Shown here one piece after another: positions 54,582-64,000 of a DNA stretch of 64,000 bases. Position numbers and translations under genes: made by a program. The stretch's first letter is position 1; every line of letters begins with the position of its first letter. The notes below the pieces were generated by a model. The model did no database searches and was not told the origin of the DNA. It saw only the letters and a list, made by a program, of their open reading frames with translations. The DNA is taken from assembly GCF_001245615.1 (NCBI RefSeq), contig NZ_CWKH01000001.1, positions 2,542,001 to 2,606,000 of the forward strand, read 5' to 3'. The stretch comes from Mycolicibacterium neworleansense (lineage in GTDB: Bacteria; Actinomycetota; Actinomycetes; Mycobacteriales; Mycobacteriaceae).

Positions 54582-56239
54582 ACGTTCTCCTCCGCATGCT
54601 CCCGATCTCGGTTGGGACGCTGCCGCTGCTTCTGCTGCGGGGCAACGGGTTTGAGCGGCAACGGGCTCGTGGTCACCTTGTGGCCACGCACCAGCGGAAG
54701 GGTCAGGCGGAAACAGGCGCCCTTGCCGGGTTCGCCCCAGGCCTCCAACCGGCCCTGATGCAGGCGTGCGTCCTCGATGCTGATGGCCAGGCCCAGACCG
54801 GTGCCGCCGGAGCGGCGTACCCGCGACGGATCCGACCGCCAGAACCGGCTGAACACCAGCTTCTCCTCGCCGGGGCGCAGGCCGACGCCGTAGTCGCGGA
54901 CGGTGACGGCCACGGTGTCCTCGTCGGCGGCCATCCGGATGCGCACCGGCTTGCGTTCGGCGTGGTCGATGGCGTTGGCGATGAGGTTGCGCAGGATCCG
55001 TTCCACCCGGCGGGGATCCACCTCGGCGATCACCTCGCCGTCGGGCATGTTGACGTCGAGTTCCACCTCGGCATCGGCAGCCAGGTGGCCGACGTTGTCC
55101 AGCGCGCTCTGCACCGTGGACCGCAGATCCACCGACTCCACCGACAGCTCGGCCACGCCGGCGTCGTGTCGGGAGATCTCCAGCAGATCGGCCAGCAGGG
55201 TCTCGAAGCGGTCCAGTTCGTTGACCATCAGCTCGGTGGACCGCCGCAATGCGGGGTCCAGATCCTCGCTGTGGTCGTGGATCAGGTCGGCGGCCATGCG
55301 CACCGTGGTCAGCGGGGTGCGCAACTCGTGGCTGACGTCAGAGGTGAAGCGGCGCTGCAGGTTTCCGAATTCCTCGAGTTGCTGGATCTGGCGTGACAGG
55401 CTCTCGGCCATATCGTTGAACGACACCGCCAGCCGGGCCATGTCGTCCTCGCCGCGTACCGGCATCCGCTCGGTGAGGTGTCCTTCGGCGAACCGCTCGG
55501 CGATCCTTGAGGCCGAACGCACCGGCTGCACGATCTGGCGGGCCACCACCAGAGCGATCGCGGCCAGCAGGCCCAACAGCACCACACCGCCGGTCGCCAT
55601 GGTCCCGCGCACCAGCGAGATGGTGCTTTCCTCGTTGTTCAGCGGAAAGATCAGGTACAGCTCAAGATTGGGCACCGACGAGGACGCCGGGCTGCCGACG
55701 ATCAGTGCCGGCCCGGAGAACCCATCGGTCTGCACGGTGGCGTACTGGTAGCTGACCTGCCCGGCTTTGACGAAGTCGCGCAACGCCTTCGGCACCTGCT
55801 GCACGGGCCCGGCCGCCGCGGCCTCGCGTGGACCGTCGCCGGGGACGATCAGCACCGCGTCGAACGCTCCGGCCACGTCGGCGCGCGCGTCGGCCTTGCG
55901 GTCGATCAGGGTGTTCCGCGCAAGCTGCAGGCTGCTGTCCAGCGAGCGACTCTCCTCACCGCCGACGATGCCGCCGACCGTGATGCGGGCACGCTCGACC
56001 TCCTCGGTGGCGGCCTTGACCTTGACCTCGAGGATCCGGTCGGTGATCTGGCTGGTCAGCACGAAGCCGAGCACCAGGATGACGGCGAGCGAGAGCCCCA
56101 GAGTCAGCGTGACCACTCGTAGTTGCAGCGAACGACGCCACACGAGACTCAGGGCCCTGCCGAGCGTCCCCAATCCGCGCAACAGTGGGCCGGAACCTCC
56201 CCAGCGCCCACGAATGCGCCGTCTGGAGCTGAAGATCAC
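54578..56239 (-). CDS. mtrB: MtrB sensor histidine kinase
   Basis: A 553-residue sensor kinase. The first membrane helix is at about 41-63, a periplasmic domain reaches to about 210, and the second helix ([17 protein letters not shown]) leads into HAMP. The phospho-acceptor His is in [18 protein letters not shown] box [11 protein letters not shown] and G boxes DYGVGL and GGTGLGLAI follow. The GTG at 56239 overlaps the mtrA stop. MtrAB controls cell division and cell-wall hydrolase genes. Confidence 0.96.
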   Translation of the reverse strand: MIFSSRRRIRGRWGGSGPLLRGLGTLGRALSLVWRRSLQLRVVTLTLGLSLAVILVLGFVLTSQITDRILEVKVKAATEEVERARITVGGIVGGEESRSLDSSLQLARNTLIDRKADARADVAGAFDAVLIVPGDGPREAAAAGPVQQVPKALRDFVKAGQVSYQYATVQTDGFSGPALIVGSPASSSVPNLELYLIFPLNNEESTISLVRGTMATGGVVLLGLLAAIALVVARQIVQPVRSASRIAERFAEGHLTERMPVRGEDDMARLAVSFNDMAESLSRQIQQLEEFGNLQRRFTSDVSHELRTPLTTVRMAADLIHDHSEDLDPALRRSTELMVNELDRFETLLADLLEISRHDAGVAELSVESVDLRSTVQSALDNVGHLAADAEVELDVNMPDGEVIAEVDPRRVERILRNLIANAIDHAERKPVRIRMAADEDTVAVTVRDYGVGLRPGEEKLVFSRFWRSDPSRVRRSGGTGLGLAISIEDARLHQGRLEAWGEPGKGACFRLTLPLVRGHKVTTSPLPLKPVAPQQKQRQRPNRDREHAEENV

Positions 56240-56922
56240 GGGGGTCCGGCCTTGTATCCCACTCCTCGAACGGTCAACACCACCTGCGGGTTCTCCGGGT
56301 CTTTCTCAACCTTGGCCCGCAACCGCTGGACATGCACGTTCACCAAACGGGTGTCAGCGGGGTGGCGATATCCCCACACCTGTTCGAGCAGCACATCACG
56401 AGTAAACACCTGGCGTGGTTTGCGTGCCAGCGCCACCAGCAGGTCGAACTCCAGCGGTGTCAGCGAAATCTGCTCACCCTGACGGGTCACCTTGTGGGCC
56501 GGCACATCGATCTCGACATCGTTGATCGACAGCAGCTCGGCCGGCTCGTCCTCGTTGCGACGCAGCCGGGCGCGCACCCGTGCCACCAGCTCCTTCGGCT
56601 TGAACGGCTTCATCACGTAGTCGTCGGCGCCGGATTCCAGGCCAAGCACCACGTCAACGGTGTCGGTCTTGGCGGTCAGCATGACGATCGGTACGCCGGA
56701 GTCGGCACGGAGCACCCGGCACACGTCGATCCCGTTCATGCCGGGCAGCATCAGGTCCAGCAGGACCAGATCGGGCCGCAGTTCGCGGACCGCGGTGAGC
56801 GCCTGGCTGCCATCGCCGATGACCGCGGTGTCGAATCCCTCGCCACGCAAGACGATGGTGAGCATCTCGGCCAGCGATGGGTCGTCATCGACGACAAGGA
56901 TCCTTTGCCTCATGGTGTCCAT
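56236..56922 (-). CDS. mtrA: MtrA response regulator
   Basis: A 228-residue OmpR-type regulator, same length as M. tuberculosis MtrA. The receiver domain has the acidic DDD pocket, phospho-Asp in [10 protein letters not shown], conserved TAKTD and KPFKPKEL; the C-terminal winged helix ends [10 protein letters not shown]. Essential in mycobacteria, it binds oriC and promoters of dnaA, ripA and others. It is first in the operon, 52 bases downstream of tmk. Confidence 0.97.
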   Translation of the reverse strand: MDTMRQRILVVDDDPSLAEMLTIVLRGEGFDTAVIGDGSQALTAVRELRPDLVLLDLMLPGMNGIDVCRVLRADSGVPIVMLTAKTDTVDVVLGLESGADDYVMKPFKPKELVARVRARLRRNEDEPAELLSINDVEIDVPAHKVTRQGEQISLTPLEFDLLVALARKPRQVFTRDVLLEQVWGYRHPADTRLVNVHVQRLRAKVEKDPENPQVVLTVRGVGYKAGPP

Positions 56923-56974
56923 GGTGTCACCAGATCGCGATAAAACCGGGGTACCACACGCGGGTTTCTCCGCT

Positions 56975-57607
56975 TTATCTGCTGCTTAGCCGCCCCGCCA
57001 GGACGACCGGGTCCACATCCGGGCCCGCCAGCGCCCATCGGCCGCACCAGTCGGCGGCCGCCAGCGCGGCATAGACCTCGCCGGTGCGCCGCTGCAACCC
57101 GCCGTCGCGTTCGTAGGCGTCCTTGGCCCGGTCGGCCTCGGTGTTGGCCCGGTGCTCGGCCCGGGCGGCGGCCAGCTCGGTCGGGACGTCGAGCAACACC
57201 TGCCAATCCGGCCTGGGCAGTTTCAGGCGGTCGAACTCCAGCTCACGCACCCAGGAGACCACTTCACCGTCGGCGCCCTGATGCAGCCGGGCGGCGCTGT
57301 AGGCGGCGTTGGAGGCGACGTAGCGGTCCAGGATGACGACGTCATAGGCGCCCTGCAGGTGCTCGATCTCCTCCCGCGCACCGGCCCGGTCCAGCGCGAA
57401 CAACACCGCCATCGCGTGCACCGACCCGGCCAGATCCCCGTGGGCCCCGTGCAACGCCTCGGCGGCCAGATCGGCGGGAACCGAGTGGTGATAGCGCGGG
57501 AACGCCAGGCTTCCGACCGACTTACGATCGGCCTCGAACGCCGCACGTAGGCCGTTGGTCAACGTCCGCTTGCCTGCACCGTCGACACCCTCGATCGCAA
57601 TGAGCAC
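56975..57607 (-). CDS. tmk: Thymidylate kinase
   Basis: A 210-residue dTMP kinase that makes dTDP. The P-loop is IAIEGVDGAGKRTL and the DR(Y/H) motif is VILDRYVASNAAYSAAR. The LID region (EADRAKDAYERDGG) resembles the M. tuberculosis form. It corresponds to Rv3247c and lies just upstream of mtrA on the same strand. Confidence 0.95.
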   Translation of the reverse strand: MLIAIEGVDGAGKRTLTNGLRAAFEADRKSVGSLAFPRYHHSVPADLAAEALHGAHGDLAGSVHAMAVLFALDRAGAREEIEHLQGAYDVVILDRYVASNAAYSAARLHQGADGEVVSWVRELEFDRLKLPRPDWQVLLDVPTELAAARAEHRANTEADRAKDAYERDGGLQRRTGEVYAALAAADWCGRWALAGPDVDPVVLAGRLSSR

Positions 57608-57644
57608 AGTGGCAGAGTAATTGGTGCGCCGCAGCGCACGAGCA

Positions 57645-58337
57645 TCAAGCGGAATCGGCGATCACCCGGTGGGCGCTGAATCCGTTTCGCGGCAATTCTT
57701 GTGGCGGGATGACGTACGTGCCATCCCGTGCGATACGGAGAACCCTGGCCAGGTCCGCGGCGGTGAGACGGTCGACCGGCGTCGATTTCAGCGAATGCCA
57801 ATCTCGGGGAAGGGTCGGCCCGTCGGCCGGAGCCGTCGTGAATTTCTCGAACATGCCCAGCACCAAAAGAATCGGAAATGCAGCGGTCGCGAATCCGGGA
57901 ACAAGCACTTTCGCGACGACGGCGTAACCAGGGCCGAGGGTATCGGCTCCCGCTTTCGCAACAACCGCGGTCGCCAGCGCCAGAACCAGTACACACGCCA
58001 CATACGCCGACCAAACCGATGTGGGCGAATGCCATTCCATCGCCAGAACCAGAACCACAGGGATCAGATGTGCGCAGTACGCCAAACACAGGGCGGCGAC
58101 AAACATCACCAGCAGCAGATCCGGGCGTGGTGACAGCAGTATGTTCCTGATCCAATTCGGCACCGTAATGCCGACATCGGCCAGCAGGCCGAATGCCCAA
58201 CTCACCGGTCCGTTTCGGGCGTTCTCGCCTCCCCCGCCGGCAACGAGTAGCCATATCCAGAGATATGACGAGAACACACCGATCGTGAATGACGAATCCG
58301 TTTTGACGAACTCGTACACGTCTTTTCCGGAAACCAT
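57645..58337 (-). CDS. Membrane protein of unknown function
   Basis: A 230-residue protein with about five membrane segments (near 15-33, 45-60, 75-98, 105-128 and 138-160) and a soluble tail of about 65 residues ending VIPPQELPRNGFSAHRVIA. I recognise no family. Base composition is visibly less GC-rich than the neighbours. It takes the place between tmk and the FAAL gene where sahH would be expected in M. tuberculosis, so it is probably an accessory insertion. The ATG at 58337 is the only obvious start. Confidence 0.65.
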   Translation of the reverse strand: MVSGKDVYEFVKTDSSFTIGVFSSYLWIWLLVAGGGGENARNGPVSWAFGLLADVGITVPNWIRNILLSPRPDLLLVMFVAALCLAYCAHLIPVVLVLAMEWHSPTSVWSAYVACVLVLALATAVVAKAGADTLGPGYAVVAKVLVPGFATAAFPILLVLGMFEKFTTAPADGPTLPRDWHSLKSTPVDRLTAADLARVLRIARDGTYVIPPQELPRNGFSAHRVIADSA

Positions 58338-58499
58338 GATCGAAACCTAGCGATCGGGTCCGACATATCCGTTCGGGCGTTGGTGGGGATTCCTCGATGG
58401 CCGGAGCTCGCTGGCCGACCTGGGCGCCCCTTCCACAAAGATAGCCATGCTTAGCATCTCCTTCGGGTACCGTCGCTCGGTGCCCGGGATCGCCGACGG

Positions 58500-60359
58500 A
58501 TGAGACAGCGCATGAACCACGACACCGCCCTTGCCGCAACCACCTTGATGGACCTGCTGCGGCAGCGTGCCGAGACCTACCGCGACAAGGTGGCGTTCAG
58601 CTTCTCCTACGACGGCGACGACGTGAATCGCACCGAGCTCACCTACCGAGACCTGGACCATCGGGCCCGGGCGATCGCGTCCACCCTGAAACAACTGGGC
58701 GCCGCCGGTGAACGCGTCCTGGTGCTGTGCCGACCTGGCCTGGACTCGATCGCCGGTTTCTTCGGCTGCATCTACGCCGGCGCGGTGGCCGTGCCGGTAC
58801 ACGAGCGGCTGGCGCCCCGGCTGTCGTCGGTGGTGCCCGACGCAGACGCTCGTTTCGCCCTCGCCACCGCCGAGACCCAAGCGAAGATCAAAGCCGCGAT
58901 CGACGAGCTCGGCGAGGGCCGTGACCTGCAATGGGTGCGCACCGACGACGAGCACGCAGGCGCAGGCCGGGCCGATCGCTGGGTACAACCCGATCTGGAC
59001 CCGGACGCAATCGCCATGGTGCAGTACACATCTGGCTCCACCACCACACCGAAGGGCGTCGCCCTGAGCCACCGGAACCTTCTCCACAACATGGAGTCGG
59101 TCCGTCAGGTGTGGCACGGAGACGACACCGCAACCAGCGTGTTCTGGCTGCCGTCGCATCACGACATGGGGCTGATCGGCGCGATCCTGTCGATGCTCTA
59201 CGTCGGGTGCACCACCCATCTCATGTCGCCATCGTCATTCGTCAAACGCCCGATGCGGTGGCTGGAAGCACTGTCGCGGCACCGCGCAACCTTCACCGCC
59301 GCACCGAATTTCGCCTACGAGCGGTGCGTCGAAGACAGCACCGAAGAGGAGCGCGCGGCGCTGGATCTGTCGAACCTGGCCACCGCCATGAACGGCGCCG
59401 AGCCGGTGCAGGCCGCAACATTGCATCAGTTCGCCGAGGCCTTCGCTCCGGCCGGTTTCCGGCCGGAGGCGTTCTGTCCGGTGTACGGCCTCGCGGAGGC
59501 CACCCTGCTGGTATCGGGCGGCTCGGACTCCGCGCTGCCGGTGGTTCGGCACATCGATCGCACCGGACTACAAGTCGACCGAGTCGTCGATGCCGCGCCG
59601 GGCGATCCGTCCGCCGTGGCCGTGGTGGGGTGCGGTCAGCCTCGAGGCGGACAACGAGTGGTCATCGTCGATCCGGTCACGCACCGGCCGTGCGAGGCCG
59701 ACGAGGTCGGTGAGATCTGGATCGCGGGACCCAGTGTGGGCCAAGGATACTGGGCCCGACCCGAAGAGACCGAACAGACGTTCGCGGCAGTTCTTCCTGA
59801 CGCTTCGGCCGGGCCGTTCTTGCGTACCGGCGACTTGGGCTTCCTCCGCTCGGGTGAGCTGTTCATCACCGGGCGCTGTAAGGACCTGGTCGTCATCCGC
59901 GGCGGCAACCACTACCCCAACGACATCGAACGCACGGTGCAGGGCTGCCATCCGGCGCTCGTGTCCGGACGCGGTGCGACCTTCGCGATCACGCCGGGTC
60001 TGGGTGCGGTCGAACAGTTGGTGGTCGTGCAGGAGGTGGATCAGCAGCGCGATCCGGCAGTCGACCTCGCCGGAATGGCCGCCGCGGTCCGGACCGCCGT
60101 GACCGAGCGCTACGGAATCGAGCCGAACTCCGTTCTGCTGGTGCGGCACCTGTCGATCCCGACCACCTCAAGCGGCAAGATCCAGCGGGGCCAATGCCGC
60201 CGGCAGTTCCTCGACGGCGAGATCACGCCCGTCGCGCACTGGAGCACACCCTCGGCACTCGACGACCTGGCCAAGGCCAGAGAGCTCGAGGCGGCGGTTC
60301 AGATCGCAGAGCTGATCAAGGCGGAGGCCGCCCGCCAACAGGCCGTCGGCAGTGCCTGA
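58500..60359 (+). CDS. Fatty-acyl-AMP ligase (FAAL, FadD type)
   Basis: A 619-residue ANL-superfamily adenylating enzyme. YTSGSTTTPKGVALSH is the phosphate loop, YGLAEATLLVSGG the adenine-contact motif in the form typical of FAALs, and TSSGKIQRGQCRR contains the catalytic Lys. The insert near LSRHRATFTAAPNFAYERCV is characteristic of FAALs rather than acyl-CoA ligases. FAALs normally load an acyl-AMP onto a polyketide-synthase carrier protein, but none is adjacent. ATG codons at 58500 and 58512 are both possible. Confidence 0.88.
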   Translation: MRQRMNHDTALAATTLMDLLRQRAETYRDKVAFSFSYDGDDVNRTELTYRDLDHRARAIASTLKQLGAAGERVLVLCRPGLDSIAGFFGCIYAGAVAVPVHERLAPRLSSVVPDADARFALATAETQAKIKAAIDELGEGRDLQWVRTDDEHAGAGRADRWVQPDLDPDAIAMVQYTSGSTTTPKGVALSHRNLLHNMESVRQVWHGDDTATSVFWLPSHHDMGLIGAILSMLYVGCTTHLMSPSSFVKRPMRWLEALSRHRATFTAAPNFAYERCVEDSTEEERAALDLSNLATAMNGAEPVQAATLHQFAEAFAPAGFRPEAFCPVYGLAEATLLVSGGSDSALPVVRHIDRTGLQVDRVVDAAPGDPSAVAVVGCGQPRGGQRVVIVDPVTHRPCEADEVGEIWIAGPSVGQGYWARPEETEQTFAAVLPDASAGPFLRTGDLGFLRSGELFITGRCKDLVVIRGGNHYPNDIERTVQGCHPALVSGRGATFAITPGLGAVEQLVVVQEVDQQRDPAVDLAGMAAAVRTAVTERYGIEPNSVLLVRHLSIPTTSSGKIQRGQCRRQFLDGEITPVAHWSTPSALDDLAKARELEAAVQIAELIKAEAARQQAVGSA

Positions 60360-60866
60360 AGCCAGATAGCCTAGCTAATCGCTGTTTGCCGTTGTGGCCT
60401 TCGCCCCACCCGCCGCCGCATCGGATCCCCAGCCTCGGGTCAACCGGGCCCAATACGGCCCACCACCCTGAGGCCAACCGCGGCACCTGCCGGGCACTGT
60501 CGAGCGATGCCGAACCGACTGCAGTAATTCGTTGCGGCACAGCACATATGGCTGATCAAGAGAAATCAAGATCAGCCACCGGCCAGGCGCCGCCCGGCAG
60601 CTGCGACCCTACCCCGACGAGGTTCCGGACGCGCACCGGCCCAGGCCCGAGGCCCGGCGGCCATACCCAGCCAGAAGATTAGAAGAACTCTAAATATTTG
60701 CCACCGAGACCTGGTCAGGTCGCTATCGGCCACATCGCACCCGGCCCGGATTGCTGGGCGGGCAAATCCCTGGTCGTGACTACAAGTTTTGTCAAAAACT
60801 TGCGTTTTCAACTACTTCGCCAGCTATGGTCTGTCCCTGTTATTTACGGATTCGAAAGGAGATGCC
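60360..60866. other. Intergenic region with promoter-like elements
   Basis: About 500 bases without a supported gene. It contains an 8-bp perfect hairpin GGCTGATC/GATCAGCC (60550-60557, 60570-60577) and another CAAGTTTT/AAAACTTG (60783-60790, 60795-60802). TTGCGT (60800-60805) and TATGGT (60825-60830), 19 bases apart, could form the promoter of the next gene, with the second palindrome touching the -35 box like an operator. Confidence 0.4.
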
Positions 60867-62633
60867 GTGCATCTCGCTGCTCAGCCCCACACCGCCGTGG
60901 GTGCAAAGCAAGAAGTCGCCCGCCACTGGCTCACCGCCGCCGGCGTCGTTGTCGCCGCCGCCGGGATGATCGCCGCCGCGCCGGGGATCTCCCCCGTCCC
61001 GGCCAGTGTTCAGCAGGACATCCAGGCCGGTGCGGTCCGGCTCACCGCGGGTTGGGACCCCTTCGCGCAGTGGCAAGCGGCGTTGGACACCGCCACCGCC
61101 GGTGGCAAGGTCCTCGGTGACAACTTCCTGTTGGCGCCGGGCGTCGGCCTGCAGCAGGCGATCGCCAACCAGCTCGGCTACGCCAAGCAGCTGTTCGAAG
61201 ATCCGTCGAGTTTCGAGGCCGTATCACAACAGTTCGCCGCGAACGTGATGAAGGTGGCGACGGGCCTCACCCTGATCGGTGCGGACGACGCGACCAAGGA
61301 TGCGGTGCTCAAGCACACCCTTGGCGGCATGCATGGCATGGCGCTCGACCTGTTCCCGGGCTTCCTGGCCGAAGGCGTCGACGTCGACACCTTCTCGGCG
61401 GTGATGAGTGTCTTGGCCTCGCCGCTGAGCGGCGTCCTCATCGGATCCGTCGGCCCGGTGATCAGCCCGGCAGTGGCTCTGATCAACAGTGCCGTGGCGA
61501 TCTCGAACGCCCTCCAGGCCGGTGATTCGACGACGGCACTCTCCAGCTTGCTGGGGGTCCCGGCCGGCATGGTCGACGCCTTCCTCAACGGTGCCAATCT
61601 GAATCTCGATGCGCTGGCACCGATGATCAACGACGCGGGCCTGATCAACGACAGCGTCACCATCGCCGGGCTCAACATCGCCTTCGGTGGTCTGCTCACC
61701 CCCGGCTCCACGGATCGGAGCACCTACGAGTACACCGACGAGGAGGGCAACAAGGTAACCATCCCCTCGGTCGGCGGCTCGATCTTCAACAGCATCGGCA
61801 TGGACATCAAGCTCGGCGCCCTGCCCATCTCGGTCAAGGGCGAGGCGGTCGGTCCGATCGGCGCCTTGCAGGGCCTGTCGCAGACGGTCGGCGTGCTGCT
61901 GGGCAGCGGCTGGGATGACTGGGACGGCAAGGGAAATGCGCCCGCACCCAAGCCGCCGTTGTTCGGGCTGCAGCCGCTGGCGACGGGCGACATCTTCTCC
62001 GACATCGCCGAGGGCGCCGGTGTCACCAAGCTTCGCGACATGTTGAAAACCGCTGCCGTCAACGACATCGTCAAGAAATTGCAGGGCATCGACACCGCTA
62101 CCGAGCCCGTCGCCGACGACGCGGCCGCCGCCACGACTGACGACATCACTGTGTCCGACAAGGGGGCCGCGGCCACCGAACTCACCCACACCACCGCGAA
62201 CAAGCTGGTGGCGGTGACGCTGCCGAATGCGGACACGGCGACCGAGTCCGTATCCGAAAGCGCGGTCAAGGCACCGGCCGCCGATACCGAGGAAGCGTCG
62301 ACGGCGGGTGCGGCCGAAAATGCCGGAACCACAACGCCACCGAAGCCCCAGGTGCTCCCGAAGCCGCCGACCAGCCGACCCGACACCTCGTTCGGCAAGA
62401 GCCAGCGCAAACTGGCCCAGGGCATCAGGGACGCAGTCAAGAACGCCCGCAGCGGATTCGGCGTCAGTGACCGCGTGACCGGCGAATCCAACTCCGGTTC
62501 AACCGATTCGAGCTCAGGCACCTCCAGCTCCGGCACCTCCAGCTCCGACAGCTCGGCCAAGCCGAAGACCAAGGCCAAGGTGAAGGCCAAGGCGACGAAG
62601 GACAAGACCACCAAGGACACCAACAAGGACTAA
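60867..62633 (+). CDS. GjpA-like outer-membrane porin candidate with Lys-rich tail
   Basis: A protein of about 588 residues. A hydrophobic segment (LTAAGVVVAAAGMIAAAPG, about residues 17-36) acts as signal or anchor. The Ala/Gly-rich body and motifs such as LTAGWDPFAQW and LGVPAGMVDAFLNG resemble the family annotated as outer-membrane porin GjpA in mycobacteria. The C-terminal 150 residues are low-complexity, ending with Ser/Gly repeats and a Lys-rich tail (KPKTKAKVKAKATKDK). The GTG at 60867 has AAAGGAG five bases upstream, which decides the start. Assignment to the porin family is from memory and moderate. Confidence 0.6.
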   Translation: MHLAAQPHTAVGAKQEVARHWLTAAGVVVAAAGMIAAAPGISPVPASVQQDIQAGAVRLTAGWDPFAQWQAALDTATAGGKVLGDNFLLAPGVGLQQAIANQLGYAKQLFEDPSSFEAVSQQFAANVMKVATGLTLIGADDATKDAVLKHTLGGMHGMALDLFPGFLAEGVDVDTFSAVMSVLASPLSGVLIGSVGPVISPAVALINSAVAISNALQAGDSTTALSSLLGVPAGMVDAFLNGANLNLDALAPMINDAGLINDSVTIAGLNIAFGGLLTPGSTDRSTYEYTDEEGNKVTIPSVGGSIFNSIGMDIKLGALPISVKGEAVGPIGALQGLSQTVGVLLGSGWDDWDGKGNAPAPKPPLFGLQPLATGDIFSDIAEGAGVTKLRDMLKTAAVNDIVKKLQGIDTATEPVADDAAAATTDDITVSDKGAAATELTHTTANKLVAVTLPNADTATESVSESAVKAPAADTEEASTAGAAENAGTTTPPKPQVLPKPPTSRPDTSFGKSQRKLAQGIRDAVKNARSGFGVSDRVTGESNSGSTDSSSGTSSSGTSSSDSSAKPKTKAKVKAKATKDKTTKDTNKD

Positions 62634-62701
62634 CCGAGCCAGTGGCACGCCGGTGGGCCGCTCCGCGGAGGGGCCCACCGCGTTTCGGTTCTGCCGGTGC
62701 G

Positions 62702-64000
62702 CTAGAACTCGCCGCAGTTGGGCGTGGTCGGTAATCCGTTGAAGCGGTCGGCAATCCATTGCATGCCGCGCTCCCCGTCGACGAGCATCGGCAGTGCGTG
62801 GTTGATCACCAACTTGTTCAGGAACGGCGGCTCCTCGTTCGTCCAGAACTGGACATCGGCGCCCTTGTCACACCAGTCCCGGCCGAGCTGGTTGGCCGCC
62901 GTCCACGGCACCAGCGGGTCGTACCGGTTGCTGAGGACCAGCACCGGCGCGTTCGGTTTGTAGCGACCGATCTTCTGCATGTCGAACAGCGTGCTGAACG
63001 GCTCCTCATTCACCGCCTGATGGATGTCGACGGTGAAGTAGGGCTGCAGGTGGCGAAACATGAACTTGGTGATCGTCTCTGCGACGCACTGGTCTTGAAC
63101 CTTCTGCAGCAGGTCCGCTCCGCGCGGCGTGAGCTTCGAGCGGATGACGTCCTCGAATTCCGGATATGTGGTGATCACGGAGTTCAACGCGTAACCCACC
63201 ACCCCGACCAGTGCGCTGCCGTCGGCGTAGGGGAACAGTTCTTTGAGATCGGCCGGCGGCGCACCCGCGTACGTGCCCACCACGTGTAGGTCCGGTGCGT
63301 ACGACGGGGCCAGCTCGGCAGCGGACGCCGCGGCGCCGCCGCCTTGCGAATAGCCCCAAAATGCCACCGGCCCTTGGGGATCCAGCGAGGTGCCGGGTAG
63401 TTTCATCGCCGCCCGGCCGGCGTCCAGCATGGCGTTACCCTCGGCGATCCGGTTCACATACGTGTGCAGACCGGGTGTACCGAGCCCCTGATAGTCGGTC
63501 ATCACGATGGCGAATCCGCGGGCCACCATGGTCGCGACGAACAGCTCTTCGTAGTTGAACGCGACGTCCAGCCACGGCGACCAGTGGATGCCCTGATTGA
63601 ACTGCCGGGACGGAGCGCACTGGTCCCCCTGGCCCTGGGTGCCCGGGCCGTAGACGATCAACGGTCGCGGGCCCTTGCCCGGCCAGGCATTGTGCGGCTC
63701 GAAGTACGTGCCGGTCACCGCCATCGGGTTGCCGCGAGCATCGGTGCTGCGGTACATGATTCGCGTTCCGTCCGCGACGATGGCGCCGAGCTCACCGGAC
63801 GGTTCGAGCACGAGCCTTGAGGGCTCGGACTTGATCAGATCCCCCGGAGCCCCGGGCAGCAGGTCCGGCGGCGTGTAGAACTCGATGTACTCGTCTTCGT
63901 TGAAGATCGGGTCATGCCCGTCATTCGACGGATCGGCCTGTGCCGGCACCACGCCGACACTTCCGAGCAGCAACAAGACACACAGAACCCCCCAGACCCG
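62702..64000 (-). CDS. Secreted lipase (LIP family), N-terminus outside window
   Basis: At least 432 residues; the frame is open to base 64000, so the start lies outside. The visible N-terminus is the hydrophobic core of a signal peptide (GVLCVLLLLGSVGVVPAQA). The catalytic-Ser elbow is WGYSQGGGA, NRYDPLVPW contains the Asp and the C-terminal LVINHALPM the His of the triad. This fits the secretory lipase family PF03583. Several Cys residues could form disulfides. It probably hydrolyses triacylglycerols outside the cell. Confidence 0.87.
   Translation of the reverse strand, partial: RVWGVLCVLLLLGSVGVVPAQADPSNDGHDPIFNEDEYIEFYTPPDLLPGAPGDLIKSEPSRLVLEPSGELGAIVADGTRIMYRSTDARGNPMAVTGTYFEPHNAWPGKGPRPLIVYGPGTQGQGDQCAPSRQFNQGIHWSPWLDVAFNYEELFVATMVARGFAIVMTDYQGLGTPGLHTYVNRIAEGNAMLDAGRAAMKLPGTSLDPQGPVAFWGYSQGGGAAASAAELAPSYAPDLHVVGTYAGAPPADLKELFPYADGSALVGVVGYALNSVITTYPEFEDVIRSKLTPRGADLLQKVQDQCVAETITKFMFRHLQPYFTVDIHQAVNEEPFSTLFDMQKIGRYKPNAPVLVLSNRYDPLVPWTAANQLGRDWCDKGADVQFWTNEEPPFLNKLVINHALPMLVDGERGMQWIADRFNGLPTTPNCGEF

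Noticed and set aside
53040..54758. Rightward 572-residue open frame opposite lpqB/mtrB
   Set aside because: It runs across the coupled lpqB-mtrB junction antisense and shows low-complexity His/Gly/Arg composition only.
60862..60969. ATG at 60862 as the start after AAAGGAG
   Set aside because: That frame ends after 36 codons of unconserved sequence; the GTG five bases later opens the 588-codon frame with the same ribosome-binding site.

Overview
The window reads as chromosomal DNA of a Mycobacterium/Mycolicibacterium-type actinobacterium. The evidence is very high GC, many GTG/TTG starts, 4-bp start/stop overlaps, and an almost unbroken series of actinobacterial marker genes in the order familiar from M. 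tuberculosis Rv3202c-Rv3247c: adnA, lipV, ATL, moeZ, the DUF3152 gene, rhlE, gpm2, entC, whiB1, pdtaS, rshA-sigH, the SRAP gene, aroA-rsgA, desA3 with its reductase, secA1, hpf, lpqB-mtrB-mtrA and tmk. Blocks absent from that backbone point to a fast-growing environmental species rather than the tuberculosis complex. This placement rests on remembered family sequences and gene order; no database was searched.

Layout. 1-8.9 kb: DNA end-resection helicase AdnA (N-terminal part only), LipV hydrolase, an alkyltransferase-like DNA-repair protein, a TIGR02569-type protein, the sulfur-transfer enzyme MoeZ, a membrane-anchored zinc-peptidase-like DUF3152 protein, a TetR regulator, a TB9.4-like protein, an MmpS-like protein and a ferritin-like protein. 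9-21 kb: RhlE helicase, an Rv3212-like protein, a MerR-PP2C fusion, a ParA-like ATPase, Gpm2/EntC/GNAT, a membrane protein with an extra type II dehydroquinase, a YchJ-like protein, a lipid kinase, WhiB1 with a strong terminator, biotinyl protein TB7.3 with the PdtaS kinase, and the tiny ribosomal protein bL37.

21-33 kb: the SigH/RshA thiol-stress module with a two-faced SigH-type promoter shared with ybaK. Next comes an acyl-CoA cluster (two FadE-type subunits, a tandem CoA-transferase fusion and a LysR regulator), a VanY-like carboxypeptidase, a MymT-like copper metallothionein, an SDR, a methyltransferase, a class C beta-lactamase and an enoyl-CoA hydratase. 33-44 kb: a methyltransferase translationally coupled to the SRAP abasic-site protein, then aroA-rsgA, an SDR, a secreted PASTA-like protein, the DesA3 desaturase and its electron donor (each preceded by a long palindromic operator), and a secreted amidohydrolase.

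44-64 kb: a BCCT osmolyte transporter, an intact WS/DGAT-like protein with a degenerate active site, an Rv3235-like protein, SecA1, the hibernation factor HPF, a ComF-like protein, the lpqB-mtrB-mtrA cell-division/envelope signalling operon and tmk. The right end is accessory: a membrane protein of unknown function, a fatty-acyl-AMP ligase without a visible polyketide synthase, a GjpA-like outer-membrane porin candidate and a secreted lipase cut by the window edge. No tRNA, rRNA, CRISPR array, phage or insertion sequence was recognised.
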